A DNA stretch of 43,140 bases, from positions 1 through 43,140 of IMG/VR virus record IMGVR_UViG_3300027985_001075, one strand, 5' to 3'. The notes under the pieces were generated by a model. It saw nothing but the letters and a program-made list of their open reading frames with translations. It searched no databases and was not told the DNA's origin. The translations under genes were made by a program, and so were the position numbers. Shown here one piece after another: positions 1 to 7,781 of the stretch (its first letter is position 1; each line of letters opens with the position of its first letter). This DNA comes from a virus.

Positions 1-144
1 AGGCCATTGACACCGGAGTGCCCATTCCCGAAATAATGGCGAACAGCGGGAGGGATTGGGACTTTGAGAGGATTCTGGCTCTGGCTCTGAACATGGGAAC
101 GGCGTACAATCGGAACGCCGCTCTGGAGGGCTACGCCCTGACTC
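1..144. repeat. terminal direct repeat, left copy (circular closure)
   Basis: Bases 1-144 are identical to 42997-43140. The giant reading frame continues in phase across the join, so the repeat marks a closed circle of 42,996 bp rather than two separate genes. A repeat of this size is typical of k-mer overlap at the ends of a circular assembly. Physical terminal redundancy cannot be told apart from the sequence alone. Confidence 0.95.
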
Positions 145-1763
145 AGCAACAGGCCGATGACATTATGCGCATTCTCACAGATGAGGACTGGAAGGCCGTT
201 CAGGAGATCTGGGATTCTCTTGAGGTGATGTGGCCTGAAATGAGAAGAGTCTACAAGGCCGTCAACCATGTTGAGCCCCCACGGCAGAAGGCCGAGCCCT
301 ATGTAACGCCCTCTGGGGCAATGGTCAGAGGCGGTTACTATCCCTGCAAATACGATCCCGAGCTTAGCAGGAGCGCCGGAGAGTGGACGCGAAAAGACGA
401 TCTGTTCAATTCGACCAACGCCGCTTTCCTGTATCCGGCCACAAGATCGGGCCACATGATCAGCCGTACAGGTTCTGGTGGCCGTCCTGTTCTTCTGTCC
501 CTCATTGTCCTTGGCGATCATGTCGACTACGCCACAAGCTACGCCGCATACACTGAAACCCTTCGGGATATACACAGGGTGTTCTCTCCAATAGGTAAAG
601 ATCTGATTAAGACAGCCCTCAAGGAGGGGAGAACACCACCCAATGCGGCTGACTCTGTAGCCCGGAAGTTGGGCGAGCCCATGCTTCAGGAGATCACCAG
701 ACTCCTGCGCCATGTGGCCCGTGGATCGAAAGACCCAGGGACTGCCATTGACAGGGTGATTAACACCTTCAGGAACCTTTCGGCGGTCTCAATCCTTGGG
801 GCTAATATTGGACCCATGGCCAAACAGGCTTTGTCCCTTCCGGGCGCCTGGTGGGAAGCCGGTGTCGGCACATGGTACAAGGGCATGAAGCATTGCGTCT
901 TTAATGTCACTGAGGCCTATGCCCAGGCATCCGAAAAGTCCGCATACATGAGAACCCGATACAAGAACATGGATCGTGAAGTTGGTGATCTTCTGAGCCA
1001 GTTCAGTTTCAGCAAAACGAAGATCGAACAACTGCGGGAAATGGCCATGGCCGGACTGCTCTTTGTGGACGCCCTGACAGTCATGCCGATCTGGCATGGA
1101 AAGTATGTCGACGCCCTGGCGAAGACCGGAGACATAAACGAGGCTGTTCTGGCCGCTGACAGGCTCATCCAGGACACACAGCCGAGTTCAAGGCCTATGG
1201 ACCTTGCCCACTTCCAGCGACACACCACGGGCCTCCACAGGCTGTTCACGATGTTCCAGACAATGACAATGAAATATGGGAACAGACAGGCCTATGTCTG
1301 GAATGCTATGAGATCCGGGAACATAACGCCATTCGCCGCGGTGAAATGGTATTTCCTCGAAACGATGCTGCCGGCGTTTGCTTCCACCTTTATTGGTGCG
1401 GCCATCAGGGGGAGACTTGGTGAATTGGAGCCAGAAGATTTTGGATGGGATCTGGTGATGTTCAATTTCTCAGGACTTCCATTTATCCGTGACCTGTTTG
1501 AAATAGTGGTCTATAATTTTGGTAAGGCCGCCGGTTCCAAGAAGTTCAAGAGAATGGGCGTTAGGCCGTCTCCGGCTCTGAAGTTCCAGGATGTCCTCGC
1601 GGACACAATCGCCGCACCGGCTGAGTGGATAATGGACATGGACGATGACAAGAAATTCAGGAAGGCCGCCTGGACAATGGCCGAAGGTATCTCTTTCGCC
1701 ACGGGCATTCCAATAGCCAATATTGCCCGCGAGCTTAAACCCTTTGTGGAGGACAACAAATGA
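1..1763 (+). CDS. giant polyvalent virion protein, C-terminal part (continues from 43140)
   Basis: This is the C-terminal end of the giant protein that starts at 37533 and runs off the right edge. After joining the 144-bp overlap the frame is unbroken, giving 7,227 nt and 2,408 residues. An ATG at 18 is only an internal methionine. This part is alpha-helical with scattered hydrophobic stretches and no catalytic motif that I recognise. By position it corresponds to the long C-terminal region of phage polyvalent proteins, which is thought to be ejected with the DNA. The stop overlaps the start of the tailspike gene by ATGA, so the two are probably translationally coupled. The main entry is at 37533. 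Confidence 0.9.
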   Translation, partial: AIDTGVPIPEIMANSGRDWDFERILALALNMGTAYNRNAALEGYALTQQQADDIMRILTDEDWKAVQEIWDSLEVMWPEMRRVYKAVNHVEPPRQKAEPYVTPSGAMVRGGYYPCKYDPELSRSAGEWTRKDDLFNSTNAAFLYPATRSGHMISRTGSGGRPVLLSLIVLGDHVDYATSYAAYTETLRDIHRVFSPIGKDLIKTALKEGRTPPNAADSVARKLGEPMLQEITRLLRHVARGSKDPGTAIDRVINTFRNLSAVSILGANIGPMAKQALSLPGAWWEAGVGTWYKGMKHCVFNVTEAYAQASEKSAYMRTRYKNMDREVGDLLSQFSFSKTKIEQLREMAMAGLLFVDALTVMPIWHGKYVDALAKTGDINEAVLAADRLIQDTQPSSRPMDLAHFQRHTTGLHRLFTMFQTMTMKYGNRQAYVWNAMRSGNITPFAAVKWYFLETMLPAFASTFIGAAIRGRLGELEPEDFGWDLVMFNFSGLPFIRDLFEIVVYNFGKAAGSKKFKRMGVRPSPALKFQDVLADTIAAPAEWIMDMDDDKKFRKAAWTMAEGISFATGIPIANIARELKPFVEDNK

Positions 1764-4198
1764 CTATCAGCTCTTCGGTCAACAAGGCCGGGCCCTATCT
1801 CACCAATGGCTCAGTGGATGATTTCTCTTTCCCGTACCCCGTTTTTGAATCCGGCGATCTGGTAGTCTACCTCAGGAACATTTCTACCGGAGCGCAGTCA
1901 ACCCTCACTGAGGGCGCTGGTAACGACTACACTGTTGCTCTCATAAACGATGGAGCGGACGGGGCGACCGTTACGACCACCTCTGTCTATGACAGCGGAT
2001 ACTCGATCACGATCTTGAGAAGCGTTGATCTCGACCAGGATACCGATCTCAGCAACACCACTCGGCTGCTCCCTCAGGTCATTGAGGATAGAATGGATCT
2101 CGATGTGATGGGTCTCCAGCAGCTTCAGGAACAGCTCGACCGTTCTGTGAAAATAGACGCTACCTCCACCAGGGATGTGGACGACCTCCTTACTGCTCTG
2201 GAGACCCTGGCCGACGGCGGTGCCTCCGTCTATTCCTCAGAGTATCTCCTGTCCACTTACAATGGTGATCTCGCCGCTGCCGTCCTGGCCCTCGCAGGAG
2301 CTGAGGCCAATCTGGTTATCGACCGTGACGCCACTCTGGCCGCAAGCCTGACTATCCCGGCGACCATCAATCTTCGGTTTGTGAAGGGCAATGTCGTAAC
2401 CCTGGGAGCTTACAATCTCACCGTCAACGGTAACATAACCGCAGGACCCTGGCAGATCTTCGACATTTCCAGCACAGGCGTGGTCAATGGCGTCCCGAGT
2501 ATTATCGAAGTTTACCCTCAGTGGTTCGGTGCGAAGGGCGATGGCTCCACTGATGATACTGCTGCTTTTCAGGCCATCTTTAATTGGGCCAAAGGGGCCG
2601 ATGAGACCGCTGTTGGCAGAGCAAACTTTGAGGTGCGAATCCCGACTCCCTTAGTTTATTACAAAATAACGGACACTCTGGTCATAGATGGCACTCACGG
2701 CCTAGTGGTCAGAGGCGATAGAGGGATGTACCGTAGGTACAACTACCCAGCCTCGAACTTGACACAGTGTCTGGTGTGGCATGGGACTTCCTCTGCGCCT
2801 GTGATTCAGATAATGGGCCAGACTTCCGGAACATCGAATCCCAATTTCAACATCACTCTAGAAAACCTGACAATCTCTGGGTACTCGGCTGTTCTTGATC
2901 CTACTGCAGCGATGCCTGCCACTGCGGCTTTGGCTGGTGTCTTTATCGGATCCTTGGATGGGACTTCAGAGGCCACCCTGGCGCGAATGGTGGAACTGAA
3001 GAATCTCATGGTTGCAAATGCACGCTTCGGCATCTATTCCGGAAACCCGGATTCTCAGAACACCGACCACGCCAATCTGAGTATCCATTCCTGCTATCTG
3101 GAAAACAACGCCCAGGCCGGGCTCCACATCGGGACTGGAAACTGTGTGGCCAACGCCTATGACATAGTGTGTTCGGGGAATGGGTGGGGCGCTCCTGCCG
3201 CTGACGACTATTGCGAACAGAAGGGCGCTAATGTTATGGCCTACGCAGGATACCTGAATCTGTTCGGGTATACCTCCGCAGGACTCGGAGACAGCAAACC
3301 CGCAGACGCTGACATCTACGAGAGTTTGGGCAGAGTGGCCGTAACAAACGCCTGGTCTGACACTCACGGGTACTTCTTCTATCAGGTGGGCGGCGGATCT
3401 ATCTACCCCACTCAGCTGACAGGGGTTAGACATTACGAGGGGACAATGGACGCCACCAATACCCCCGATTCCCTTCTGCTTGTGAATCCAGGAATGGTCG
3501 TCAGCGGATCGGCTGTCTACGGGAACATCAGGATCAACTCAGGACAGAGCGGCAGACCTGTGTGTATGGGCGTCCGTTTCATAAGATCTGGCGCTACCTA
3601 CATTGGAACGGGTATTGATACCCAGAGAAGCCTTATCGCAATTGGAACAGAGGGCAACAGCGCACAGCAGATTTTTGGTGGCCGTGACACCGGTGTCGCC
3701 CTGACACATTCCGGGTCTCTGGTCCCGCAGACACTCAGCCTCGGGACATCGCTGTCAGGGTACGGATGGCTTAACGCTATCAGACAGATTCTTGGAGCCG
3801 GAGCCACTGACTCAGGGATGACCGAAGTGTTCAACGCTTCTGGCGGGACTTATGCTCTCCTGATCAATTGCTACTTCAACGGAACGAACTTCACCCCCAT
3901 GCAAACGGACGCTCCCTGTTGGCTCATAGAGTTTGGAGGGAACACTAGGGGTATAAGTGTTCAGGTTTACGACCCCTCGGGGTCCGCCGCGGCCTTCGCG
4001 TCCTTCACAGAATGCGGAGTGTTCCGCAGCGGCGTGGGTAACGGATACCGGGATGAGGTTGTCTTCGTACCTCCTCTTAGAGCCGCGGCGCCTACTTTCT
4101 CTTCAGGCGATTATTGGGAAGGCGGCATCTATTACAACACTACGACCAACAAACTTCAGGTCAATACCGGATCGACCACTTGGGTCGACCTGCATTAA
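1760..4198 (+). CDS. tailspike / tail fibre with T7-like N-terminus and pectate-lyase fold
   Basis: 812 residues. Roughly residues 1-150 resemble the virion-attachment domain of T7-type tail fibres, ending in a helical segment (VIEDRMDLDVMGLQQLQEQL). A short linker leads to a right-handed beta-helix domain opened by the classic pectate-lyase-superfamily motif GAKGDGSTDDTAAF near residue 257. The C-terminus ends in a small motif (GGIYYNTTTNKLQVNTG) common at the ends of phage tail proteins. The expected role is host-surface polysaccharide binding and possibly depolymerisation; catalytic residues cannot be assigned by eye. It is the last gene of the plus-strand unit, overlaps the giant gene by 4 bp and is followed directly by a strong terminator. 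Confidence 0.88.
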   Translation: MTISSSVNKAGPYLTNGSVDDFSFPYPVFESGDLVVYLRNISTGAQSTLTEGAGNDYTVALINDGADGATVTTTSVYDSGYSITILRSVDLDQDTDLSNTTRLLPQVIEDRMDLDVMGLQQLQEQLDRSVKIDATSTRDVDDLLTALETLADGGASVYSSEYLLSTYNGDLAAAVLALAGAEANLVIDRDATLAASLTIPATINLRFVKGNVVTLGAYNLTVNGNITAGPWQIFDISSTGVVNGVPSIIEVYPQWFGAKGDGSTDDTAAFQAIFNWAKGADETAVGRANFEVRIPTPLVYYKITDTLVIDGTHGLVVRGDRGMYRRYNYPASNLTQCLVWHGTSSAPVIQIMGQTSGTSNPNFNITLENLTISGYSAVLDPTAAMPATAALAGVFIGSLDGTSEATLARMVELKNLMVANARFGIYSGNPDSQNTDHANLSIHSCYLENNAQAGLHIGTGNCVANAYDIVCSGNGWGAPAADDYCEQKGANVMAYAGYLNLFGYTSAGLGDSKPADADIYESLGRVAVTNAWSDTHGYFFYQVGGGSIYPTQLTGVRHYEGTMDATNTPDSLLLVNPGMVVSGSAVYGNIRINSGQSGRPVCMGVRFIRSGATYIGTGIDTQRSLIAIGTEGNSAQQIFGGRDTGVALTHSGSLVPQTLSLGTSLSGYGWLNAIRQILGAGATDSGMTEVFNASGGTYALLINCYFNGTNFTPMQTDAPCWLIEFGGNTRGISVQVYDPSGSAAAFASFTECGVFRSGVGNGYRDEVVFVPPLRAAAPTFSSGDYWEGGIYYNTTTNKLQVNTGSTTWVDLH

Positions 4199-4205
4199 AA
4201 TAGAA

Positions 4206-4241
4206 AAACGCCCCGGTAGCCGTTAAGCCGCCGGGGCGTTT
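4206..4241. terminator. strong bidirectional rho-independent terminator
   Basis: AAACGCCCCGG (4206-4216) pairs perfectly with CCGGGGCGTTT (4231-4241), an 11-bp stem with A-rich and T-rich flanks on both sides. It lies exactly between the converging tailspike gene (plus) and the small gene after endolysin (minus), so it can end both transcription units of the circle. Confidence 0.9.
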
Positions 4242-4242
4242 A

Positions 4243-4422
4243 TCATTTCTCTACTTCAAAGTGTTTAAGCCTCATCCTGGTAATGCACTCATCACAGCTC
4301 ACTTTCCAGCTTTGTGAGGTCAGGTGTTTTCCGTCGAAGGAGTCCGAGCACAGGGAGCCGAGTTTAAGGGCCCCTGTCTTTTCGCAATGGTACAAGTGGA
4401 CCATGTGGATCACTTCGTTCAT
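4243..4422 (-). CDS. small Cys/His protein downstream of endolysin
   Basis: 59 residues starting MNEVIHMVHLYHCEKTG. The start ATG overlaps the endolysin stop as ATGA, the same coupling used through this operon, and the stop lies next to the terminator. Cys13, Cys25 and a C-DE-C pair (43 and 46) suggest a small metal-binding fold. It is the last gene of the minus-strand unit. I do not recognise the family. Position next to endolysin hints at lysis or late-early function, but there is no membrane segment, so it is not a holin or spanin. Confidence 0.6.
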   Translation of the reverse strand: MNEVIHMVHLYHCEKTGALKLGSLCSDSFDGKHLTSQSWKVSCDECITRMRLKHFEVEK

Positions 4423-4973
4423 CGGATGGCCTTCGCATATTCCTCAAGGCCTTTAAGGATCGCTCTGGCGAGGCCCCCCTGATATCCTGGCAGACTGGCG
4501 ATAGTTGCCTCTGTTATGTTGGACAGGAACAAAGGCTCCAGGATTGTGGCCGGGGATCTCGTCAAACCCAACTGCCTCCATCCTCTGTCACCTTTTTTTC
4601 GGAGTTTGAGGCCTCTCTGTTTGAGAGAGCCGCCCTGGATGTTTTGAATTTCCAGAAGGATCAGTGTCCCAAGGAGAGTCCCCCTCTGGGAGCCTTGCCA
4701 ACAGAGGGCCTCGCTGCCTTCTGCTTCGGGGTTCGCTGTGGAATTGAAATGCAGTTCCACGAATCCTTCGTAACGACCGGCCCTTTCGTACTCAATCTTT
4801 TGAGTAATGGTCATAGAGCCGTCCATATTGGCGAACTCCAGAGGCAGAGCGGTCTCAAGGGACTGAAGTTCTTTCAACACCTTTACGGCGATATCGTGTT
4901 CTGGCTCCTGGTTGAAAACGGACACACACCCTTTGGCCTTTGCTGTGTGCCCAGGCATAATAAGTATCGTCAC
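4419..4973 (-). CDS. endolysin, N-acetylmuramoyl-L-alanine amidase (Amidase_3 type)
   Basis: 184 residues from a GTG start with GGAGGT five bases upstream; the GTG overlaps the previous stop as GTGA. The order of zinc-amidase motifs fits the family: His9 in MPGHT, Glu25 in the EPEHDIA segment, His75 in ELHFN and the catalytic Glu146 in LEPLFLSN. It would cleave the amide between N-acetylmuramic acid and L-alanine in host peptidoglycan at lysis. No signal peptide or cell-wall-binding domain is visible, so release needs a separate holin. It lies at the end of the minus-strand unit, away from the virion genes. Confidence 0.85.
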   Translation of the reverse strand: MTILIMPGHTAKAKGCVSVFNQEPEHDIAVKVLKELQSLETALPLEFANMDGSMTITQKIEYERAGRYEGFVELHFNSTANPEAEGSEALCWQGSQRGTLLGTLILLEIQNIQGGSLKQRGLKLRKKGDRGWRQLGLTRSPATILEPLFLSNITEATIASLPGYQGGLARAILKGLEEYAKAIR

Positions 4974-5101
4974 TGTCTACCTCCAATTGTGTGGCACTTC
5001 GGGCAGAAGTATAATTTCTCGCTCAGAGTGTCCTCGACCATTGACGCCCCGCAATCAGGACATTTCAGACCCAGCTTCTCGAATTTCAGAAATCGGTCCA
5101 T
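4970..5101 (-). CDS. small zinc-ribbon protein A
   Basis: 43 residues from ATG 5101 (MDRFLKFEKLGLKCPDCG). It holds two knuckles, CPDC and CPKC, 16 residues apart, a textbook zinc-ribbon arrangement. A longer reading from ATG 5155 is possible but would overlap the next zinc-ribbon gene by 101 bp; with the 5101 start the overlap is 47 bp. Its stop overlaps the endolysin GTG start. Such free-standing ribbons are common in phage early regions, where their nucleic-acid or protein partners are mostly unknown. Confidence 0.55.
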   Translation of the reverse strand: MDRFLKFEKLGLKCPDCGASMVEDTLSEKLYFCPKCHTIGGRQ

Positions 5102-5198
5102 GGCCCTGGATGGCGCCACAGTTCGAGCAGACCCAGATTCCTTTGTCCCAGTCATAGGCTACCTCCCCGCCGCAACTGACGCAGCATTTGTACATCAT
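5055..5198 (-). CDS. small zinc-ribbon protein B
   Basis: 47 residues from the ATGATG at 5198 (MMYKCCVSCGGEVAYDWDKG). CVSC and CSNC knuckles with GG/GA turns after each pair define a zinc ribbon. The frame is open upstream to 5282, but that part overlaps the 44-residue gene at 5206-5340, so the internal start is preferred. No strong Shine-Dalgarno is visible; re-initiation from the gene ending at 5206 is plausible. The 3' part overlaps zinc-ribbon A in another frame. Confidence 0.5.
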   Translation of the reverse strand: MMYKCCVSCGGEVAYDWDKGIWVCSNCGAIQGHGPISEIREAGSEMS

Positions 5199-5205
5199 CA
5201 CGGCG

Positions 5206-5340
5206 TTACTTCTTTTTGGTCTTCTTGCCGGTCTTGAGGCTCTGGCCCGTGGACTTCTGACAAGTCGCGGCGGCTCTGCCATCGCCCATCTTTCCTTTCA
5301 GCTTCTCGTAACAACTGTGAACTTTGGTTCCTTTAGGCAT
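5206..5340 (-). CDS. small basic phage protein (MPKGTKVH family)
   Basis: 44 residues: N-terminus MPKGTKVHSCYEKLKGK, a central ATCQKSTGQS motif and a lysine-rich tail (KKTKKK). Proteins starting MPKG-KVH with a C-Q-STGQS centre recur in many environmental phages from memory; the function is unknown. AAGGAGG lies eight bases before the ATG, one of the best ribosome-binding sites here. It overlaps the 3' end of the NrdD-like mini gene. The high positive charge would suit nucleic-acid binding, which is inference only. Confidence 0.72.
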   Translation of the reverse strand: MPKGTKVHSCYEKLKGKMGDGRAAATCQKSTGQSLKTGKKTKKK

Positions 5341-5497
5341 CTGGTTTGTCCTCCTTCGTTATATCATAAGCAAGTCTGTCCTTGAACTCAGCCTTTTTGC
5401 CACGGTTCCAATTCTGCACGGGCCTATAGAAACCTGTCACGCGACTGAACACCTCTACGGCTCCAGTGCATCTCTTCTTGTCATCTTTATCGTTCAA
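5333..5497 (-). CDS. stand-alone glycyl-radical tail resembling the C-terminus of anaerobic ribonucleotide reductase (NrdD)
   Basis: 54 residues from a TTG start six bases after AAGGAGG; there is no in-frame ATG. The core FSRVTGFYRPVQNWN followed by GKKAEFKDR matches the conserved C-terminal end of class III (anaerobic) ribonucleotide reductases, where the G of RV-TG-Y/F is the radical-bearing glycine. No NrdD catalytic domain or NrdG activase is encoded anywhere in the genome. One Cys (10) precedes the motif, but the usual two-pair zinc site is absent. A role as a spare radical domain, like GrcA/YfiD for pyruvate formate-lyase, or as a decoy acting on host NrdD is inference. The coding assignment is strengthened by the Shine-Dalgarno and the tight spacing. 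Confidence 0.72.
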   Translation of the reverse strand: MNDKDDKKRCTGAVEVFSRVTGFYRPVQNWNRGKKAEFKDRLAYDITKEDKPDA

Positions 5498-5509
5498 GAT
5501 TGTCCTCCT

Positions 5510-5827
5510 TCACTTCCTCTGTCCTTTGAAAATTATACCACCATTGATCCTCATTTTCCTTGTCAGTATTCCGGCTAACCTGCATCTCTCTTCTCCGTTC
5601 CCTTCATGAGCAGCGATGTAAGTTGTTTTGCCCCCTCTGGACCCACGCACTCTTGCCCAGGTAGCCATCAGATATCTTAATACTGCCCTGGCATCCTTGA
5701 ATGTAGGTCCGAATATTTCATCTTTCCTTGGCGGAAGCCAGGCAGGGTCTGTATACCAGAAACGCTGAACGCCTCCCCCACCGGTGCCTATATCTTTCCT
5801 GACATACTTAACCAGCTCCATTGTCAT
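5510..5827 (-). CDS. hypothetical protein
   Basis: 105 residues (MTMELVKYVRKDIGTGGGG). The ATG overlaps the stop of the 27-residue gene upstream as ATGA. The protein is basic, with a glycine run near residue 16, FWYTDPAW around 23-30 and a C-terminal GGIIFKGQRK. No family recognised. A later ATG six bases in (MELVKYV) is an alternative start. It sits between RusA and the NrdD-like mini gene in the replication and metabolism operon. Confidence 0.6.
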   Translation of the reverse strand: MTMELVKYVRKDIGTGGGGVQRFWYTDPAWLPPRKDEIFGPTFKDARAVLRYLMATWARVRGSRGGKTTYIAAHEGNGEERCRLAGILTRKMRINGGIIFKGQRK

Positions 5828-5907
5828 GGTTTACACCAACCCTGGTACAATGGATCGTTTGGAGAAGCAGGTGTCATGTGTTTGCGGAATGGGTCAGGGT
5901 TTGTCAT
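5824..5907 (-). CDS. 27-residue coupled mini-protein
   Basis: MTNPDPFRKHMTPASPNDPL and seven more residues. Its start overlaps the RusA stop as ATGA and its stop overlaps the next ATG as ATGA, so it exactly bridges the two genes. That exact fit is the main reason to accept such a short frame. Proline-rich, without recognisable domain. It may matter mainly as a translational-coupling bridge. Confidence 0.45.
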   Translation of the reverse strand: MTNPDPFRKHMTPASPNDPLYQGWCKP

Positions 5908-6353
5908 ATCATCAACTCCTCTCCGTCCAAATAGGGCTTTATAATAATGGTCGTACTGGCCGTATCAGACCATTCCTTGGACACCGTGAGAAAGATTACA
6001 TGGCAGTCATCGGCCCATATAAAATTTAGCACATCCATGTAGAACTTCGCCAGGTTATCTACATCAGGTTTACCCATCATGTGAACCGGCGAAGAGGGTT
6101 TAAGCACAGCAGAATTTCTCCCTGTGCCGTAATGGCTCTTTGGCCGTTTGAACTTGAAAAAGAAATGCACAGACAGCGGATGCTCGATCATCCACTCCGG
6201 GGTCTGTCCTATGGCATCTTTGATCAGCAGAAATGTCCGGCCCTCTTCGGTCTCCTGAGCGTTGTAGGCCATGCCCTTGCCGCCTCTGACGGTGAACTGC
6301 GGTCTCTTCTTGGATATCGGATTGCCCGGTATCTTAATTAAGAGTGGCCGCAT
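5904..6353 (-). CDS. rusA: RusA-family Holliday junction resolvase
   Basis: 149 residues from ATG 6353 (MRPLLIKIPGNPISKKRPQF), which aligns with the N-terminal strand and basic loop of RusA. The start at 6377 would add eight residues without a better ribosome-binding site. The catalytic acidic signature KPDVDNLAK (Asp97 and Asp99) and the later DD pair (115-116) are intact. RusA-like dimers cut four-way junctions and resolve replication or recombination intermediates before packaging. It overlaps the gene upstream by 20 bp and the mini gene downstream by 4 bp. Confidence 0.85.
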   Translation of the reverse strand: MRPLLIKIPGNPISKKRPQFTVRGGKGMAYNAQETEEGRTFLLIKDAIGQTPEWMIEHPLSVHFFFKFKRPKSHYGTGRNSAVLKPSSPVHMMGKPDVDNLAKFYMDVLNFIWADDCHVIFLTVSKEWSDTASTTIIIKPYLDGEELMI

Positions 6354-6597
6354 GAGACAATCTTTCCATCTCTTCATCGAATCGGCTCTCGACCAACAGA
6401 GGCAGGATCAAGTCCATGATGTGCTCATAGGCCAGATCCAGCTTTCCGGGAGAGAACAGGATTCGGTCGCTTTTGCCATCAGAATGTTTGAAGAAGTACC
6501 CGACGGGGAAAGGCCCGATCTTTATGACCAGACCTGTTTTTGAAGAATCGCAACCCGCCGCTTTGGCGAGACCAATTGTTATTTTAGCTTCGCTCAT
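6334..6597 (-). CDS. hypothetical protein
   Basis: 87 residues (MSEAKITIGLAKAAG). GGAGGGAAA directly precedes the ATG. The sequence has an alternating hydrophobic stretch (TGLVIKIGPFPVGYFF) suggesting beta strands and a helical C-terminus. No family recognised. It is immediately upstream of and overlapping rusA. Confidence 0.62.
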   Translation of the reverse strand: MSEAKITIGLAKAAGCDSSKTGLVIKIGPFPVGYFFKHSDGKSDRILFSPGKLDLAYEHIMDLILPLLVESRFDEEMERLSHAATLN

Positions 6598-6629
6598 TTT
6601 CCCTCCGATTTAATTTTGATTTGCGGAAA

Positions 6630-6692
6630 CTATTCCCGCGTGATGATCCACACGCACACTGCCGCTACCGGCAGCCATATTAGCGCGAGCAT
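6630..6692 (-). CDS. possible 20-residue membrane peptide
   Basis: MLALIWLPVAAVCVWIITRE: one hydrophobic segment with a charged end. The start shares a base with the previous stop (TAATG overlap), consistent with re-initiation. Nothing else supports it; the frame is short enough to be chance. If expressed it would be an inner-membrane peptide. Confidence 0.3.
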   Translation of the reverse strand: MLALIWLPVAAVCVWIITRE

Positions 6693-6958
6693 TAGATTAC
6701 CTCATTTTCATTGTAAAATGGCGACAGTCCAGCCTTGACCAATTCATTGTTTGAATGGATGGCTTTGCCTTGTCTGACCTCCTCCTTGATATCATCTGCA
6801 TCATGAGAAGGCACCCTTCGTACTCCTACATCAACATAATCGATATCAAGCTGATAAGAGCCATACTTTTTAGCCTCGTTTCTTGAATAAGCCCAGAGCA
6901 GAACGCAACATTCTTGAGGGCCACAATGTCTGTCAAAAACGCACCACGCTTTCATCAT
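6692..6958 (-). CDS. hypothetical protein
   Basis: 88 residues starting at an ATGATG that overlaps the previous stop by 4 bp, with GGAGGTGAA just upstream. N-terminal half holds Cys6, Cys12, Cys17 and Cys18 (MMKAWCVFDRHCGPQECC), then a YGSYQLDIDYVDVGVRRVPS strand-like segment. The order (Cys-rich start followed by N-E-A-K-K helix) resembles small phage proteins that I cannot assign. Unknown function. Confidence 0.62.
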   Translation of the reverse strand: MMKAWCVFDRHCGPQECCVLLWAYSRNEAKKYGSYQLDIDYVDVGVRRVPSHDADDIKEEVRQGKAIHSNNELVKAGLSPFYNENEVI

Positions 6959-7308
6959 TTCACCTCCGTCAAGCTGTCCTCTGGCGCGATACCGGCAAAG
7001 GCTTCTGCGGCCCAGGAAATATTCAATTTTTTTGTGGGAACATCATTGGGCCACCATGGCCCGGCAAGTCTGAATGGTTTTTCTTCCCATATACGCACTG
7101 CCCCATTACCGTCCTTCGTTATCCACTTCGCCCACGGATACAGCACCCTCACCAGCGCCACAACATCCTCGACTGTCTGCGGCTTGCGGGTGATGATGGG
7201 GAGGTCGGAAAAGCTCACCCATTCGCCGTCTGGATCTTCTTCGAAATACAAGGTACATCTTGGCGCATAAGGATCATCATGATCGTGTATGCAATCGTAT
7301 CGTTTCAT
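6955..7308 (-). CDS. hypothetical protein
   Basis: 117 residues (MKRYDCIHDHDDPYAPRCTL). The ribosome-binding site AAGGAGG lies five bases before the ATG. His/Asp-rich N-terminus, then an EEDPDGEWVSFSDL strand and a TVEDVVALVRVLYPW helix; two WW/W-rich motifs follow. No known catalytic motif. Part of the block of small early genes. Confidence 0.65.
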   Translation of the reverse strand: MKRYDCIHDHDDPYAPRCTLYFEEDPDGEWVSFSDLPIITRKPQTVEDVVALVRVLYPWAKWITKDGNGAVRIWEEKPFRLAGPWWPNDVPTKKLNISWAAEAFAGIAPEDSLTEVK

Positions 7309-7317
7309 CGTTCCTCC

Positions 7318-7590
7318 TTATGGTCTCAGCAGCACATCGCTGCCTTCACTGTCGCCGTGGGTGGGTGTGTAATTGAACTTTGCCATATCGCCCATCTGTT
7401 CTATGATTATTTCTTCGGTTTTAATGAACCCATTTTGCAATCGCTCTTTCTGCTTCAAACAACGCTTACAATCGACATGATCCCATATTGATGTACAGCT
7501 ATAGAACTCTTTGATAATCGTGCCACATGGAGCTTGATTTACCTCAATATCTTCATCAATTGAACCGTATGGGTCAAAGTGTGTTTTCAC
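7318..7590 (-). CDS. small Cys-motif protein
   Basis: 90 residues from a GTG start that overlaps the previous stop as GTGA. The pattern APCG ... SCTS ... VDCKRCLKQKE (Cys22, 32, 41 and 44) resembles the CG/C-x-x-C zinc motif of a broad group of short phage proteins. Together with the neighbour at 7587 it forms a pair of CxRC proteins. Function unknown. Confidence 0.62.
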   Translation of the reverse strand: MKTHFDPYGSIDEDIEVNQAPCGTIIKEFYSCTSIWDHVDCKRCLKQKERLQNGFIKTEEIIIEQMGDMAKFNYTPTHGDSEGSDVLLRP

Positions 7591-7781
7591 CTCTTAACTC
7601 CCTTCTTCCTCATTATCTCCTTGCACCGACCGCACTCCACATCCTCGTCAACGGTAGTCGTCCTGGCCGGAACAATGCCACACAATGCTATGTCCTGCTC
7701 TCTGACCTCGCGCCTAACTGTGTTCGATGGCCATAGCCGGGAGCGGGGCGTTGCGGCGTGAAGTTTACGGGTGGCGGTCAT
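7587..7781 (-). CDS. small CGRC-motif protein
   Basis: 64 residues from ATG 7781, which overlaps the stop of the PP-loop gene as ATGA; the longer reading from 7799 lies inside that gene. Basic N-terminus (MTATRKLHAATPRSRLW), a central ALCGIVPART segment and a C-terminal VECGRCKEIMRKKG. Two Cys pairs suggest one zinc site. Probably related in style to the following gene. Function unknown. Confidence 0.6.
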   Translation of the reverse strand: MTATRKLHAATPRSRLWPSNTVRREVREQDIALCGIVPARTTTVDEDVECGRCKEIMRKKGVKR

